DNA of 64,000 nt, taken from positions 1 through 64,000 of the forward strand of contig MDYQ01000162.1 of the NCBI GenBank assembly GCA_003024175.1, read 5' to 3'. Origin of the DNA: Planoprotostelium fungivorum (taxonomy: Eukaryota; Evosea; Variosea; Cavosteliida; Cavosteliaceae). The first letter of the stretch is position 1; every line of letters begins with the position of its first letter. The translations under genes were made by a program, and so were the position numbers. The notes under the pieces were generated by a model, which saw only the letters and a list, made by a program, of their open reading frames with translations, had not been told where the DNA came from and searched no databases. Positions 9,524 through 20,910 of this stretch are shown here, in pieces.

Positions 9524-11864
9524 TCTATTCTTGTGTCTGCCTTTCCACTCGATTTGATCTGCATGTAACACACTTCACACATGTTCTTGTGTCTGCTGTG
9601 GTCTATCAGATGATGATGACGATGGTGGTGGAAGTGATGTCAGTGCTGAAGGAGTTGATGATCTCACCAGGGCAATGTCACTTGCGGTGGTGCATCGAAA
9701 CACACGATGCATTCCTCCTCTTCTTCTCTCTGTCTCTCTTCTGCCTTCTTCAGATTCACTTGACAGTACGTATCCCAATTCAGACCCCCCGTGACCACCT
9801 GATATTGTCAATCACCATCATCTGCCATCATCATCATCATCATCCATCTTCTTCATCTTCCATCTGTTCTCACCTGGACTCTCCTCTGTGCCTCCTTCAG
9901 CTTCTCCTCATCTTGTCTCCTGCTCTCTTCCATCCTCCGCTGCACTTTGACCAGCTTCCCTCTGTACTCTTCGTCCAATTTCCGCTTCATCTCTCGTCCT
10001 TCTTCTCTCTTCTCCTCCAGTTCTTCTTTCAGTCTCTCCATCTCTTTCTTCACTATCTTCGATTCTCTCTCCACTCTCTGTTCTGCATCCACAACTGCTT
10101 CACATCACGATGAGACTCTTTTTTTGTTCTTACCCATGGCTTGCAGTAGATCTCTCGTTTCAATGGCTTGCCTCAATCGTCTATTCTCTTCTTCAGGCTG
10201 CTCGGCTGAAATCTCTTTCTTACTCTTCTCTTCCTCCACAAGCTATCGTCCCTTCAGAACTGATCGATGTGACGCATTCACCTCATCATCGACAAATATT
10301 CCTTCAATGGTCTTCCCTTTCGTCTGCCAGCATCCTTTTCCGTGCCTCTTGTCATTANTCAGTGCTGAAGGAGTTGATGATCTCACCAGGGCAATGTCAC
10401 TTGTGGTGCATCGAAACACACGATGCATTCCTCCTCTTCTTCTCTCTGTCTCTCTTCTGCCTTCTTCAGATTCACTTGACAGTACGTATCCCAATTCAGA
10501 CCTCCCGTGACCACCTGACATTGTCAGTCACCATCATCATCTTCCCATCATCGTCATCTTTCATCATCGTCATCTTCCATCTGTTCTCACCTGGACTCTC
10601 CTCTGTGCCTCCTTCAGCTTCTCCTCATCTTGTCTCCTGCTCTCTTCCATCCTCCGCTGCACTTTGACCAGCTTCCCTCTGTACTCTTCGTCCAATTTCC
10701 GCTTCATCTCTCGTCCTTCTTCTCTTAATCTCTCCATCTCTTCCTTGACCATTTTCGATTCTCTCTCTAATCTCTGTTCTGCATCCACAACTGCTTCACA
10801 TCACGATGAGACACTTTTTATGTTCTCACCCATGGCTTGCAATAGATCTCTCGTTTCAATGGCTTGCCTCAATCGTTCATTCTCTTCTTCAGGCTGCTCG
10901 GCTGAGATCTCTTTCTCACTCTTCTCTTCCACAAGCTATCGTCCCTTCAGAACTGATCGATGTGACGCATTCACCTCATCATCGACAAATATTCCTTCAA
11001 TGGTCTTCCCTTTCGTCTGCCAGCATCCTATTCCGTGCCTCTTGTCATTAGCAAACTCTCCCTTGTATGTGTCTCCATTGGCATAGATGAGATAGCCCTG
11101 CCCGTGCCTCTCATCGTCTGCGAACTCTCGTACCGACATCCATCTTCGTTGTAAACTAACACTCCCTCTCCGTGTTGTAGTCCTCTCAGATTGATGGTTC
11201 CAATGTACATGTTACATCTTTCATCCACTAACGCAGTGATGACTGAGAGGGTAGACTCCACCATCTTGAACTCAGCTCGGCTCACGTCAACAACATTGTT
11301 GTCCGTCAACACTTGCAGCCAAGCCTGTAGTGTTACCATCAGAGACGTAACACGAGAGATGCTGGCTCACCTTGTAATTTGTCTGGCAGGACGCTTGGAG
11401 GAAGAAGAAGAAGGTAGCGTTATCTGTGAGGTAGAAGACGTGATCTCTTTTAAAGCGAGCGGTGTCGATGGGGCAGACGAAACTCGATCGAAGAGGATAG
11501 ACCTTGCCGCTCTTCTCTTCACTGGTGATCTTACTCTACTTCGACGTCATTCACTGCCTCGGTCGTGATGCCTCACCATTTCGACCGCCTTGTCGAAAAG
11601 CCACAACACAGGCCATTGGCCTTTGGGAATCACAACATATCTGCGATTGGAATCAGAAGAGTTTGCGTCGAATGAGCCTAATCACTTGTTTGTCCATTCC
11701 GCAGAGTTTAACATCTTCAGCTGGAGGAAACCACTTTCTCCTGTAGAAGTCTCACTCGTTTCCATCACATTGCTCACCATCTCGGCTTTATTCGAAGATG
11801 AAGCCTTCCTGCAAACAACGATTTTGCTGCTGAGAAATTTCGGCCTGTATCGTGTGAGCCCCAA
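9524..11864 (-). CDS. PH-MORN-coiled coil-RING protein (copy D)
   Basis: Possible E3 ubiquitin ligase of the PH-MORN family; the activity is inferred from the RING. The minus strand starts near MGLTRYRPKFLSSKIV. The PH domain reads GFLQLKMLNSAEWTNK, RYVVIPKGQWPVLWLFDKAVE, DHVFYLTDNATFFFFLQAS and, after an intron, AWLQVL. MORN units follow: YIGTINLRGLQHGEGVLVY, then after an apparent one-base shift near 11128 EFADDERHGQGYLIYANGDT, then TKGKTIEGIFVDDE. A 39-nt intron ending gatag joins this to a long charged coiled coil (LVEEKSEKEISAEQPEEENE ... EEYRGKLVKVQRRMEESRRQ). A C-terminal RING follows, with ECIVCFDAPPQVTLP and a last exon CVKCVTCRSNRVERQTQE ending at 9524. The coil-RING part is present twice (see the repeat entry), so the true gene structure depends on the assembly. 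Confidence 0.62.
9640..11050. repeat. tandem duplication (about 700 bp) meeting at a single N
   Basis: Copy 1 spans 9640-10357 and copy 2 spans 10359-11050, with the unknown base N at 10358 exactly between them. Both begin tcagtgctgaaggagttgat and end gcctcttgtcatta. They differ by substitutions and by small indels that keep the coding frame, such as an extra three bases in the RING and about 24 bases in the coiled coil. The placement of N at the boundary suggests two contigs with an unmerged overlap, perhaps two alleles. A real tandem duplication remains possible. Confidence 0.85.
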
Positions 11865-12195
11865 AAAACAATATTACTTTGAATGACAGCACCGAATTTT
11901 GACAGTCATCATACCCACCTTCATGAGTCGATCGTGCACTATACACCATGTTTGACGGCGTAGGGGGATCATATAAAGAAGAAGAAGAGACATTACAACA
12001 TTAGACAATCCATTCGACAGACCTCACAAACGCATCGTCACTGCTCTTCATACATCTCATCGATCACATCCTAGAGGGTCGATCTGATTCAAAACTGATT
12101 GATTTATTGCTCCCTTGGTAATTCCGTTCTCTCCGTTGTCAACAGACTCTGAAATATAGAGTCGAGTGAATGATCCATCGCGTCCATCGCGTTCA
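11865..12195. other. intergenic region between the 5' end of copy D and the 3' end of the Zn2Cys6 gene
   Basis: No coding sequence is supported. An A-rich tract with atcatataaagaagaagaag lies near 11968 and could belong to the promoter of the PH-MORN-RING gene. I see no conserved motif beyond that. Confidence 0.35.
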
Positions 12196-13055
12196 TCAGC
12201 TGCTGATGGATGACGTCCTCCGCCTCTTCCTCACGGGTTCTTCGTCTATCTCTGCCATTCTCGGCCACTTGCATTCGATTCCTTTCTTCACACAACGCGG
12301 GCATGGCCTCTCTGTTTGTATCATTAACCCAAGGCACATCGGTTGACAAGATCGAATGACGAACTCTTACCTTCCGTGCATTTTCGATGTTCTGAACGAC
12401 ATTGAAGACATGCAGTCTTGATGGGTGTCGGTACTTGTCGATCTTTCAATGGGATCTGCACGACTGTCTTTCGCGATCGAATGGGTCTCTTGTCCGTTGG
12501 GGTGATGACGTTGGCTTCTTCTTCTTCCACCTCTTTATCTGATTTGATGGACGTCGTGTGTATGCGTTGTGGATCGAGTTTCTCCTCTTGTTCTTGTTCT
12601 TCGATCATGATAGCCTGAGTGGTTGAACGTCCTTTGACGGTATTCGTCAGGTGGATGGCAAACTCTTGGGCCATTATAGCTGACCATTATGTTAGATTCA
12701 ATTTCTTCATAAGAAACTGACCTGCAGCTTGACGAAGACTGGGTTCAGAAGACAGAGTCGGTAATTCTGATTCCCTCTCCTCCACTGCTTGATTGATTAC
12801 CTTTGTCCAAAGAAGATATTGTTCTTCCTCGACCTCTGAATCATCCACAATTCGTTTCTCGGGAGCCTTCCAAGGTGTTGTCTTCGTCCAGAAATCAAAT
12901 GTAACCGGCGTCAATCCACATCTCTGATCTCCTCCATCCTTCCCCTCCTCCTTCTCCTCTACCTTCTTCGGTGCCAGGAGAACTCTGACCACTCCCTTCT
13001 TCTTCTTCTTTCTCCCTCCATTGGACATCATCCTGTCAATCGGATCTATGATCAC
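12196..13055 (-). CDS. Zn(II)2Cys6 binuclear-cluster protein, probable transcription factor
   Basis: The family binds DNA through a six-cysteine zinc cluster and is best known from fungi. The minus strand begins MIIDPIDRMMSNGGRKKKKK (or at the inner MMSNGG), a lysine-rich patch that could act as a nuclear signal. It continues through acidic and glutamine-rich sequence. An intron (about 12719-12678) joins SLRQAA to AIMAQEFAIHLTNTVKG. The cluster is built across the next intron: ACLQCRSEHRKCTEG, then after about 90 nt CPRCVKKGIECKWPRMAEID. This gives C-x2-C-x6-C ... C-x2-C-x6-C. The protein ends in a basic tail (RKRRRTSSISS) at 12196. The cluster is C-terminal, whereas in most fungal members it is N-terminal. 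Confidence 0.72.
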
Positions 13056-13562
13056 ATCACATCAGGTCCTGTCAGGAAGTTTCGGAGCATTCTCCGTGTG
13101 ATATCTTTCCCATTGTCGACATTCTACCTCTAGGCCTGAATTGCGACCATCTATTGTGGTAGATTGTCGACATAGTTTAGAGATCACAAAGACAAGAGGA
13201 GTTTCACTTTGGAAACAAATTTCAAAATTTCCTTCAATTTGATATAGAACATCCTGCCGCAACACCTGCCGCAACGACGTAGAACGCCCACAGACGAGCC
13301 AAGATCGTCACATAGATAGCCAATCCGGAAGAACACGGTGGATTTCTGATGCTTCACATGATAGCATGCTGACCCCGCATCAGACAACGCAGAAACCCTC
13401 GGGCGACGCTGTATATAGCAAGAGAAAAATACAAGACGCAGGATCATCGACTCCATACTCCCGGACGACGATAAGACATCAGCACCACAAAACCTCTCCG
13501 TAAGCACTCCAGCTCGTCACGAAAAATCTGTAACTCACCCCTCCACAGATTTCAACTCTAGA
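13056..13562. other. divergent intergenic region
   Basis: It separates the 5' ends of the Zn2Cys6 gene (minus) and the VWA gene (plus), so it should hold both promoters. Minus-strand open frames here are cysteine-rich but show no domain and no splice continuity, so I do not call a gene. Confidence 0.4.
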
Positions 13563-14707
13563 ATGTGTTCCATCGATCTCTGTTTCGTTTTAGACTGCTC
13601 CTCTTCCATGAGCCGCAGCATCGAGAAGATCCAACCCCAACTACAGAAGCTATGCAAAGCCATGGCTTTCGAGGTCAACTCACCCCGTCATACACTTCCA
13701 TCTGACCATTGTCTAGGTATACAACAAGAGAATGGGCTGCGAAGTTCGCTATTCGACAGTCTTCTTTCGAGATCATGATTACCGAAGCAAGAGACTCGAG
13801 TCCGTGGACTTCACATCCAACATCGACGACATCATACGCTCATTCTGCACCATCGAAACCATCGGAGGAAACGATGTGCCGGAAGACGTCCTGGGGGGGC
13901 TCAACCGAGCTCTTTCTCTCTCTTGGCAAGGAGATCTCAAGTTTCTCATCTTCATCGGAGATGCCCCCTGCCACGGAGTGAAAGTGGGCCGAAAAGCATT
14001 TATTCGAATTTATTCTGACACAACACAGTATCACTCATTAGAGGATGCATATCCAGACGGAGACCCGTTGGGCCTCACACCCGAAGGTACATATTGTCCA
14101 TCTCCATCCGATGCCGTCGACTCATCTCCTCCAGGCGTTCTCACGAGCATGAGAAAGAAAGACATCCACTTCCTCTTTGTCAAGTTGAGTTCGGACACCA
14201 ACAAGATGGTCGAAGCCTTCCAAGCCATCTACGAAGACAAGAAGAAGGGACTCGAACTGCGAGTGCTCGACTGCAGGAAGGAGGCCTCCACCTTCGTCAA
14301 AGACAAGCTCATCAGAGAGATCAAGGGCAAGATGACAGTTCCCATCAGTCTCGTCTACGCTTCCGCCAGAAGTTTAAGACAAGACCCCAACTGGAGGGAG
14401 TACCTGGAATATCTGCCGCAAGAGATGCAAGATGTCGTCCACGATGTGAGGCCGATGACTGTGGAAATTTGGAGGAACGTCTAAAGGAAGACAGGTACCG
14501 CAGGAAGACGTTCCCCTGCCCCCGACTACGGTTTCAAACTTGAACATGTTGAAAGAAGGAGAGGACAAGTTGAACTTTTTCACCTTCAAAGCTACGACCC
14601 ATGCACCGATTGTCCCCGTAGAGGTGATGATGATCACCACCCTCATGATGACTGAGAGGAGTGCAGGTCAGCCTGTAAACAAGTACAGTGTATGTGGTTG
14701 TATATAG
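13563..14707 (+). CDS. von Willebrand factor A domain protein (alpha-kinase-type VWA)
   Basis: The VWA domain starts at once: MCSIDLCFVLDCSSSMSRSI carries the MIDAS motif DCSSS (D-x-S-x-S), expected to bind a divalent metal. An intron (about 13673-13715) joins AMAFE to VYNKRMGCEVRYSTVFFRDH. A second (about 13985-14027) joins PCHGVK to YHSLEDAYPDGDPLG. The motif PCHG-YH-YP-GDP-G is typical of the VWA domain that accompanies alpha-kinases such as Dictyostelium VwkA. A further intron (about 14447-14496) leads to VPQEDVPLPPTTVSNLNMLK. The frame then runs to a stop at 14707. No alpha-kinase catalytic core is visible, so this is VWA-only or truncated relative to VwkA. The last exon could be shorter if ggtgatgatg...gtgcag near 14622-14665 is spliced. 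Confidence 0.7.
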
Positions 14708-14959
14708 TTGTAGATAGAGATATTTGTTGTGTACACGAAAGTACAACATCCACTTGATAGGAACCATAATAAATTGATGCTATAGTGAATCGTCTTAGAA
14801 TGCGCTCCTCCTCATGTCGTCTCATCGTGATCGTCTCACACATCACATCGCAATCACTTGCGCATCATCAGAGTGACGAGTTGATCGGCGCACCATCACA
14901 ACACATCACACACTCTACACGACCATCACATCATCGAAGAATATTGATTGTGACGTTTA
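14708..14959. other. 3' intergenic region between convergent genes
   Basis: It holds a likely polyadenylation signal for the VWA gene (aataaattg near 14768) and many cacatca words. No gene is visible. Confidence 0.4.
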
Positions 14960-17900
14960 TCAGTATGTCTCTCCCATGATGTTGATGATGAGACTCGTCC
15001 ATCCCGTGAAAGGGTGCGATCTCTGTCCCTTTCCATCGTTGGGGTCGTACTGCTCCCAGACGTACCCAGTCTCCTTCCACACCTTCTCCACGTCATTCCC
15101 ACGCCTTCTCCAGCTTCTCACCTTGTACACGTTGGCGATCAGATTCGATCTCAAGTTGTTGTATAGACGTTGGGCCTTCTCTCGGTACGGTTGTTTGTCT
15201 AAAGATAGTTCGGAGTGGATGTAGTTGTTGTGCAAAGATTGGAGGACGAGGTAGTTGATGTTCATCCAGATGGGTCCCCTCCAGTAATTCTCGTTTGTAC
15301 CGAAATAGCGGTCGGATTTCGACAAACTACAACGCGTTAAATGGTTTGTTCTCATTGACATGTTTTATTCTTATCGACATGTTTTCAATGGACGACTCAC
15401 CTTCTGATGCCATAGGGTGACCAGACTTCTTTCGGGTCTAATAATAGATCCAGTATTGCGTCCAATCGTGGAGAATCCGTGGGAATGAGACCACCCAAGA
15501 AGGGGAAGAGGGTGATGTATCCCTTGTGCACCACGTGAACATTACCCGCCTTCCCGTGCAGTACGTCTCCGTACGCTTTCGTCTGAGGGTCCCAGAACAA
15601 CTCTACCCCACATCAACTCCGACGTACGTCACGTGACTCACCCTCTATGGTCTGTACGTAAGTGTCGTACCTCTTCTTGTACGTATCGTACGGTCTGTTG
15701 TTCGTCTCGCTGATGCTCCACATCAACTTGTTCGCGATAGCCATCCAAGTTATGAGATCCAAATGTAGCTCGTCGTCACTTACGTCCGCCCTCGGGTAAT
15801 CGTCCAGACCTGTACGGGTCAAATTTCGCCGAAATTTCATCTCACCAGACGTGAGGGTGTGGTTGGCAGTTCTACCCCTCCAGCGGAATGTGTTGGGGAG
15901 GGAACCCTTCTGCGTTCTCATGAACCACTCGACCCATTTGTCCAATTTGGGAAGCAGTTCGAGCAGGACCTTACCAGAAGAAATCTTCTGCAGTCGATCG
16001 ATCGTGAAGAGCATCGTTGGTGGATTCGCATATTCTTCCTGGAATACGTAATGAGAAATCCCATCGAAAAAACGGATGACTTACGTTCTGCGTCTGGAAT
16101 TCTTCCGGTACTTTACTCCTGGCTTCCAACCCCAATATTTGCTCTCTCGCAATCCAGCCCTTGTGGTTCATCAGATTGAACCAGTGCTTTAAGACGTCTT
16201 CTGTGATGTCGTGGTTCCACTTTTGGATGACCAACTGGTGGAAGCCTTCGTCCCAGAGAAATCCGCGCGGGAAAAAAGGGCGGGAAGGCACTGCGGTGAA
16301 GAGACTGCGAGCTTCGTCCTCTACAACGCTCTGACCCTTCTGTAATTTGGAACGACCGTGGAAAAACCTGCGAAATTTCTCAGTGACGGGCGGGTTGTAG
16401 ATCGACCGTTGCGGATAAATAGATCACCCGATACCACCGATGAGGTTCGAAAAGGTCTCTCTAGCAAAGCGTTGCTGGTCGGCGGTGAACGATTTGCGTT
16501 GTAGATGAAACTTTTCCTCGAACGAGGCATCGAATGCGGCCCTGCGTTGTTGAATGGCCTCGTCTAAAGACTCTCCGTGCAGAGCATCGTCTCTCAGGTT
16601 GATCCTCTTTCTCGTTGCTCCTTCACCTTCGTCATGTGTAAAGACCACGTCAAACTGTCGTGACGATGAGAAGATATCATCGTCATGAGCATCATCGGAA
16701 GGAGAGATATCATCGGAAGGAGAGATGATCGTCGCGATCATGTTGAAGATGAGAAGTTTTCCATGTCATGAACAACATCGAGTGCATAAATGATGATGGT
16801 CGTGGTGATCGTGACAAAGATGAGAAAATCATCATCATGAAGGTCATCACCTGGAAGGGTGTACGTAACACTCTCTGGAATACGTACATGTTCGAACCCT
16901 TGGGAGCTTCGTTCGACAGCGTGGGTACAATGATCCCCGGCTCATCACTCTCTTCCCTTCCCTTCTTCTTTTTTTCCGTTTTTCCGACGCTAGAAGAGAA
17001 GATCTTCTGCTGGTCTTTTCTACTCCACGTCGGCTCGTTGTAGACGGTCGATGTATGACATCCTATGCGACATCTCACCTGAGAGACTGAATGATGGGAT
17101 CCCTGACTCTCCACAGTTGGTCTTCACCAGCCACGTGTAGGCCCTCGTATAGTGTACGCGTGAGGTCTTTAGACGTACTGTACTCTCTTCCCTTGGGAGT
17201 GTAATCGTCCAGGTCTTCCACGTCATCGCCGGGCAGTACGGCGATCTGGAAATTTCCGAGATCTTTCGTGCGGCCGGTGAGACCTACATCTACGAGGCCC
17301 TGACTCGTTCAGAAAAATGATTTTAATTCGATTTTATTTTCGATTTCGTGAGGGAGAATGTGATGATGATGAAGGGGATAGAGGTGCGACCGATGGTACG
17401 TGGATTGGAAGGAGACTCACCTTGTGTGCTTTTCCGATGAGATCGAGTCTCTCATCGGGTAGGAGATCGACGCCAAAGTAATTGTAAAGAGAGACGATCT
17501 TCTGGTCTTTCGATGTACTGGTCACTCTCACTCGATAACTCCACTCCCCGCCTGATCACCATCACATTAGACGGTTTTCACTTCATGAAATGATGATGAG
17601 AGCACACACCGTATTGAGAGGTGGGGTTCTTCACAAAGATGGTGGACACATTCAGACTCATCTTCTTGTCGATGACTTCCTGCTCTCCAAACGTCTGACC
17701 ATCGTGACGTATCCATCCATATCTGAGGATCTCTCAGACATCGAAGAATGATGTGCGTGTGAATCACCTCTGCATGTTATCTCCTTGTTCACAAGTGTGT
17801 CTCATATCTGGGACGATCAGAAGTAGTGCGAGAAGTCGACTCACTCTCAAAGTCGCTCTGATAGAAAGAACGAGATCCGACAGTGTTCCACATGAGACCA

Positions 17901-18119
17901 GTCAAAAATGGTCTCTCAGATCTCGTCTTCATTCCAAAGTACAGATTAGGTCTGTAACTACCCCAGAACATGGTAGAATTGTATATCTCGGCTTCAGTCG
18001 ATCCACTGAAGGTCTGTTGGATATCATCTTGTCCAAATACCCCTGAAGCGCTGTCAGGGATGATGGAGTGAGACGAACAGACCTAATAGGAAGAGTATAA
18101 AGACCAGCCTCGTCTTCAT
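14960..18119 (-). CDS. MOGS: mannosyl-oligosaccharide glucosidase, GH63 (ER glucosidase I)
   Basis: Removes the outermost alpha-1,2-glucose from newly attached N-glycans in the ER. The start gives a signal peptide, [13 protein letters not shown], spliced to [22 protein letters not shown]63 landmarks in order: [74 protein letters not shown], then across an intron [39 protein letters not shown], and the typical end [16 protein letters not shown]. At least nine short introns interrupt it. Animal and yeast enzymes are type II membrane proteins; here the N-terminus looks like a cleavable signal peptide. The SET-domain gene starts only 82 bp away on the other strand. Confidence 0.9.
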
Positions 18120-18201
18120 GTTGCTGCTGGTCTGTTGTGAGACACGTGTTTCTGAATTCGATGGTGCAAAAAAATTGAGACGTCATTATCAACCGAACAA
18201 C
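18120..18201. promoter_or_regulatory. 82-bp bidirectional promoter interval
   Basis: This is the whole space between the start codons of glucosidase I (minus) and the SET-domain gene (plus). Both transcripts must start within or very near it, so shared regulation is likely. No TATA box is evident. Confidence 0.5.
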
Positions 18202-20173
18202 ATGATCTCACGTGCTTGCTTCATTCTATCGATATTTTTGATATCAGCGGGTGAGATCTCACTTGATGAAATATGCATCTGATTCTCAGCAGTTGCAAAT
18301 GACGCATTCCACAAGTGGATGGTAGAACGTGACAGCAGCCGTTCAAGCAAGATTGAATTCGTCACCACTCAGTCTCCCAAAGACGGCCACATCGGCAATG
18401 TTCACCTACGAGTCGCCACCAACATCAAGGTGAGACGATCTGCTCTGGATGATCTGACGACCACAGAAAAACGAGATCCTCTATTCATTCGACATCTCAC
18501 GCCCCACAGCGGTCATCAGCGCTCAAGGTCGGTATGATATTATATCATGATCGTCTCTGATCATTCGAAAGAGGCCAGACGTGATCCAGATGTTGGCCAC
18601 GTCTTTCGAGCCATACAGGAGAAGAGAGAGAAGAAGAAAGACAGAAAGGCCGTCGTGCTGAATGATGGAGAGGCCATCAAGTTATACAGCATGTGGTTAC
18701 GTGTGAATCGTCCGGATCGTTGGGCCGCTTACCTCGGTGAGATCGATTCATAACCCCAATCATGTCTCTCGTCTGATGATGTCGACGTCAGATGTGCTTC
18801 CAGAGTTAGACGTACCTCTCATGTGGAGTGACGAAGACTTGTCTCAGTTGAAGGGCAGTCCTCTGTACGGCGAGTGCCAGGATGATATAAGCACGACGTC
18901 TCATCACCATCAGATCTGACGACAGACCTGAAGGAAGCCATGGACGCCGATTGGAACACTCGTTTCAGACGCGTCTTACAGGTGAGTTTCCCGCCAAAAT
19001 CTTCCCTCATCTCTTCAGAAATATCCAGAACATTTTCCCGCCACCTCTTACACCTTTCGTGATTTCTTGTGGTCCACTTCTCTCTTGGGAGGTAGAGTGT
19101 GGAGACACGAAGGAGACAACATCATCTTGCCCATCATCGAGTCCTTCTCTTTCGACAAAAAGGTGAGATGCCTCGTTGTAGAACGAAAATTCACGGAAAA
19201 AGACGTCGGCCAAGTTGCAGCAGAAGGGCGACATCGTAGAGCTGGTCGCCACCCGAGATATCGCAGGGGGAGAAGAGGTGAGTGATGCGATATCGCAGGT
19301 TAACTGACGCATTCGCGTCTTTCAGATCCATCTGCGACACACTGACACGAACATGGGTAATCGAGATCTGTTAGACTATTACGGCATCACGATCAACGAC
19401 AACGAACACGACAACGTACAATTGGGTGTTACATTAGACAAAGACGACAGACTATACGGAGCCAAGATGGACATGTTCAAGAGAAAAGGAATCAAGAGGT
19501 GAGACCATCATGATGACGATGATTGCGATGATGATGGTGTCTGATGAGGAACACAGTGGACAGATGTTCACTCTGACGAAAGAAGGTGCTTCGAATGAGT
19601 TGATCGCCGCATTGCGGATCTATCACACCACTCTGTACGATTTCGATACCGTCACACTCGCCCTCGTAGACAAGCCCATATCTCATCAGAACGAACTGGA
19701 CGTGTCGAGGTAGTCTCATCCTCTCATCACGATCGCATGATCCGCATCATTGCGCCACATCATCCTCTGATGAATGTGAAAGGTCCATACTCGAATTGTG
19801 CGAGAGAGCTTTAGATGCATACGAGACACCTTCTTCGAGGGAAGAAGAAGAACTATTGAAGAAGAGGGAGGCAACGACGAACAGAGTGTGGAACGCAGCG
19901 AGAGTCAGGAGGTGATCCATTAGTGACGTCATCACATCGGGATGCGATCGGATCGTAATGTGACATGCAGATCGGAGAAAAGGATCCTCAAGAGGACCAT
20001 ACTACAAGCGAAAGAGGTGAGCGACATCGACATCGTCCATGAGGTCATCTGATCGAGAGAAGGCGATGGTGAATACCAATGCAAAGTGGGACAACAGAGG
20101 AGTGGACATTCCAACAGCATTGAAGTCCATCAAGAGCGAAGTAAAGCCGAACACCAAGCTCACACCCGTGTAA
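18202..20173 (+). CDS. SET-domain protein (SETD3/LSMT-like methyltransferase family) with a signal peptide
   Basis: Family members methylate lysine or histidine of proteins such as Rubisco or actin. The N-terminus MISRACFILSIFLISA looks like a secretory signal, which is unusual for this family. After an intron come VANDAFHKWMVERDSSRSSK, then NEILYSFDISRPTAVISAQ. The middle part has LKLYSMWL-type sequence (AIKLYSMWLRVNRPDRWAAY) and DVPLMWSDEDLSQLKGSPLY, close to the iSET region. The last SET strands are TFRDFLWSTSLLGGRVWRHE, GDIVELVATRDIAGGEE and NMGNRDLLDYYGITINDNEH. A Rubis-subs-bind-like helical tail follows (RIYHTTLYDFDTVTLALV, ILELCERALDAYETPSSREE). It ends KSEVKPNTKLTPV at 20173, with aataaag just after. 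Sequence around the NHxxxY-type SAM site is diverged, so activity is uncertain. Confidence 0.7.
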
Positions 20174-20251
20174 GATCAATAAAGATACGAAAGAAAGGAA
20201 ATAAATACAAGTGTATTGACAATAATGTTACAACAAGGCTCATGGAAGACC

Positions 20252-20626
20252 TCATACGTTGATTTGGACGATGCGAAGGACTCTATTCCCTGTGCGATTT
20301 ACAACAACGACATATTGGTTGTCTTCTTCGTCTTCATCTTCTGTCAGTTGGTGGAACTCTCTTGCAGTCGCCAACTGGAATCCATCAGGGATGATGACGA
20401 GGTCTCTTCACCTCCAGACTGAACTCGTCATTCTTCGCGTTCATCTTGGACATGCTCTTCGGAAGACCTTTCGTGATGCTTCTACAGCCGTAGTCATGCG
20501 TGGGTCGATGACCATAGAAGGTGTCCTCGTGGCCTTGTTCTTGATCGTCATCCGTGACGCTCTGTCTGGCTGAAATATTCGAAATGAACGAAGCTGACTC
20601 TCGCGGCCTGGGATGATTCGGGACAC
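20252..20626 (-). CDS. small hypothetical protein
   Basis: I do not recognise a domain. On the minus strand an exon reads QGHEDTFYGHRPTHDYGCRS, then SITKGLPKSMSKMNAKNDEF. A GT-AG intron of about 44 nt (near 20418-20375) joins it to LATAREFHQLTEDEDEEDNQ, YVVVVNRTGNRVLRIVQINV and a stop at 20252. The splice continuity and acidic then beta-rich C-terminus support a real gene. The 5' end is not fixed. It ends 78 bp from the stop of the SET gene, tail to tail. Confidence 0.42.
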
Positions 20627-20839
20627 CGCGGTGTTGAAAGGTTAATTTTCCCTGATCAGCAGCAAAGGAGGTGCTCTATTTTCTGATCGTGGAAGTTGGA
20701 AGCAGATAATGACTCCAAATTGGGTGCGTTCGGAAGAAGTGGTTGCCTGAGAGACAGCCATATGGACTAAACAAGATGCACCTGCTGTTGGTGAAGATAG
20801 AGTTGTTCTCCATGTAGAGTCAGAAGACAAAAAGTTGGT

Positions 20840-20910
20840 TGCCTACGCGCGGAATCGAACCGCGGTCGTTGGAGCCACAATCCAAAGTACTACCCCTATA
20901 CTACGTAAGC
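20840..20910 (-). tRNA. tRNA-His (GTG)
   Basis: A 71-nt cloverleaf on the minus strand. Acceptor GCTTACG pairs with CGTAGGC (one G-U). The anticodon stem TTGGA/TCCAA holds loop TTGTGGC with anticodon GTG. The T-arm is CGCGG-TTCGATT-CCGCG. The discriminator is A and no intron is present. The same gene sequence occurs at 60681-60751 and 60839-60909. Confidence 0.95.

Noticed and set aside
9385-10113. A 242-codon plus-strand open frame rich in serine, leucine and histidine
   Set aside because: It is the antisense of the coiled-coil/RING exons of copy D; low-complexity translation and a frame passing through intron repeats.
13062-13507. Cysteine-containing minus-strand open frames between two divergent genes
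   Set aside because: They overlap one another in different frames, lack splice continuity and sit where promoters are expected.
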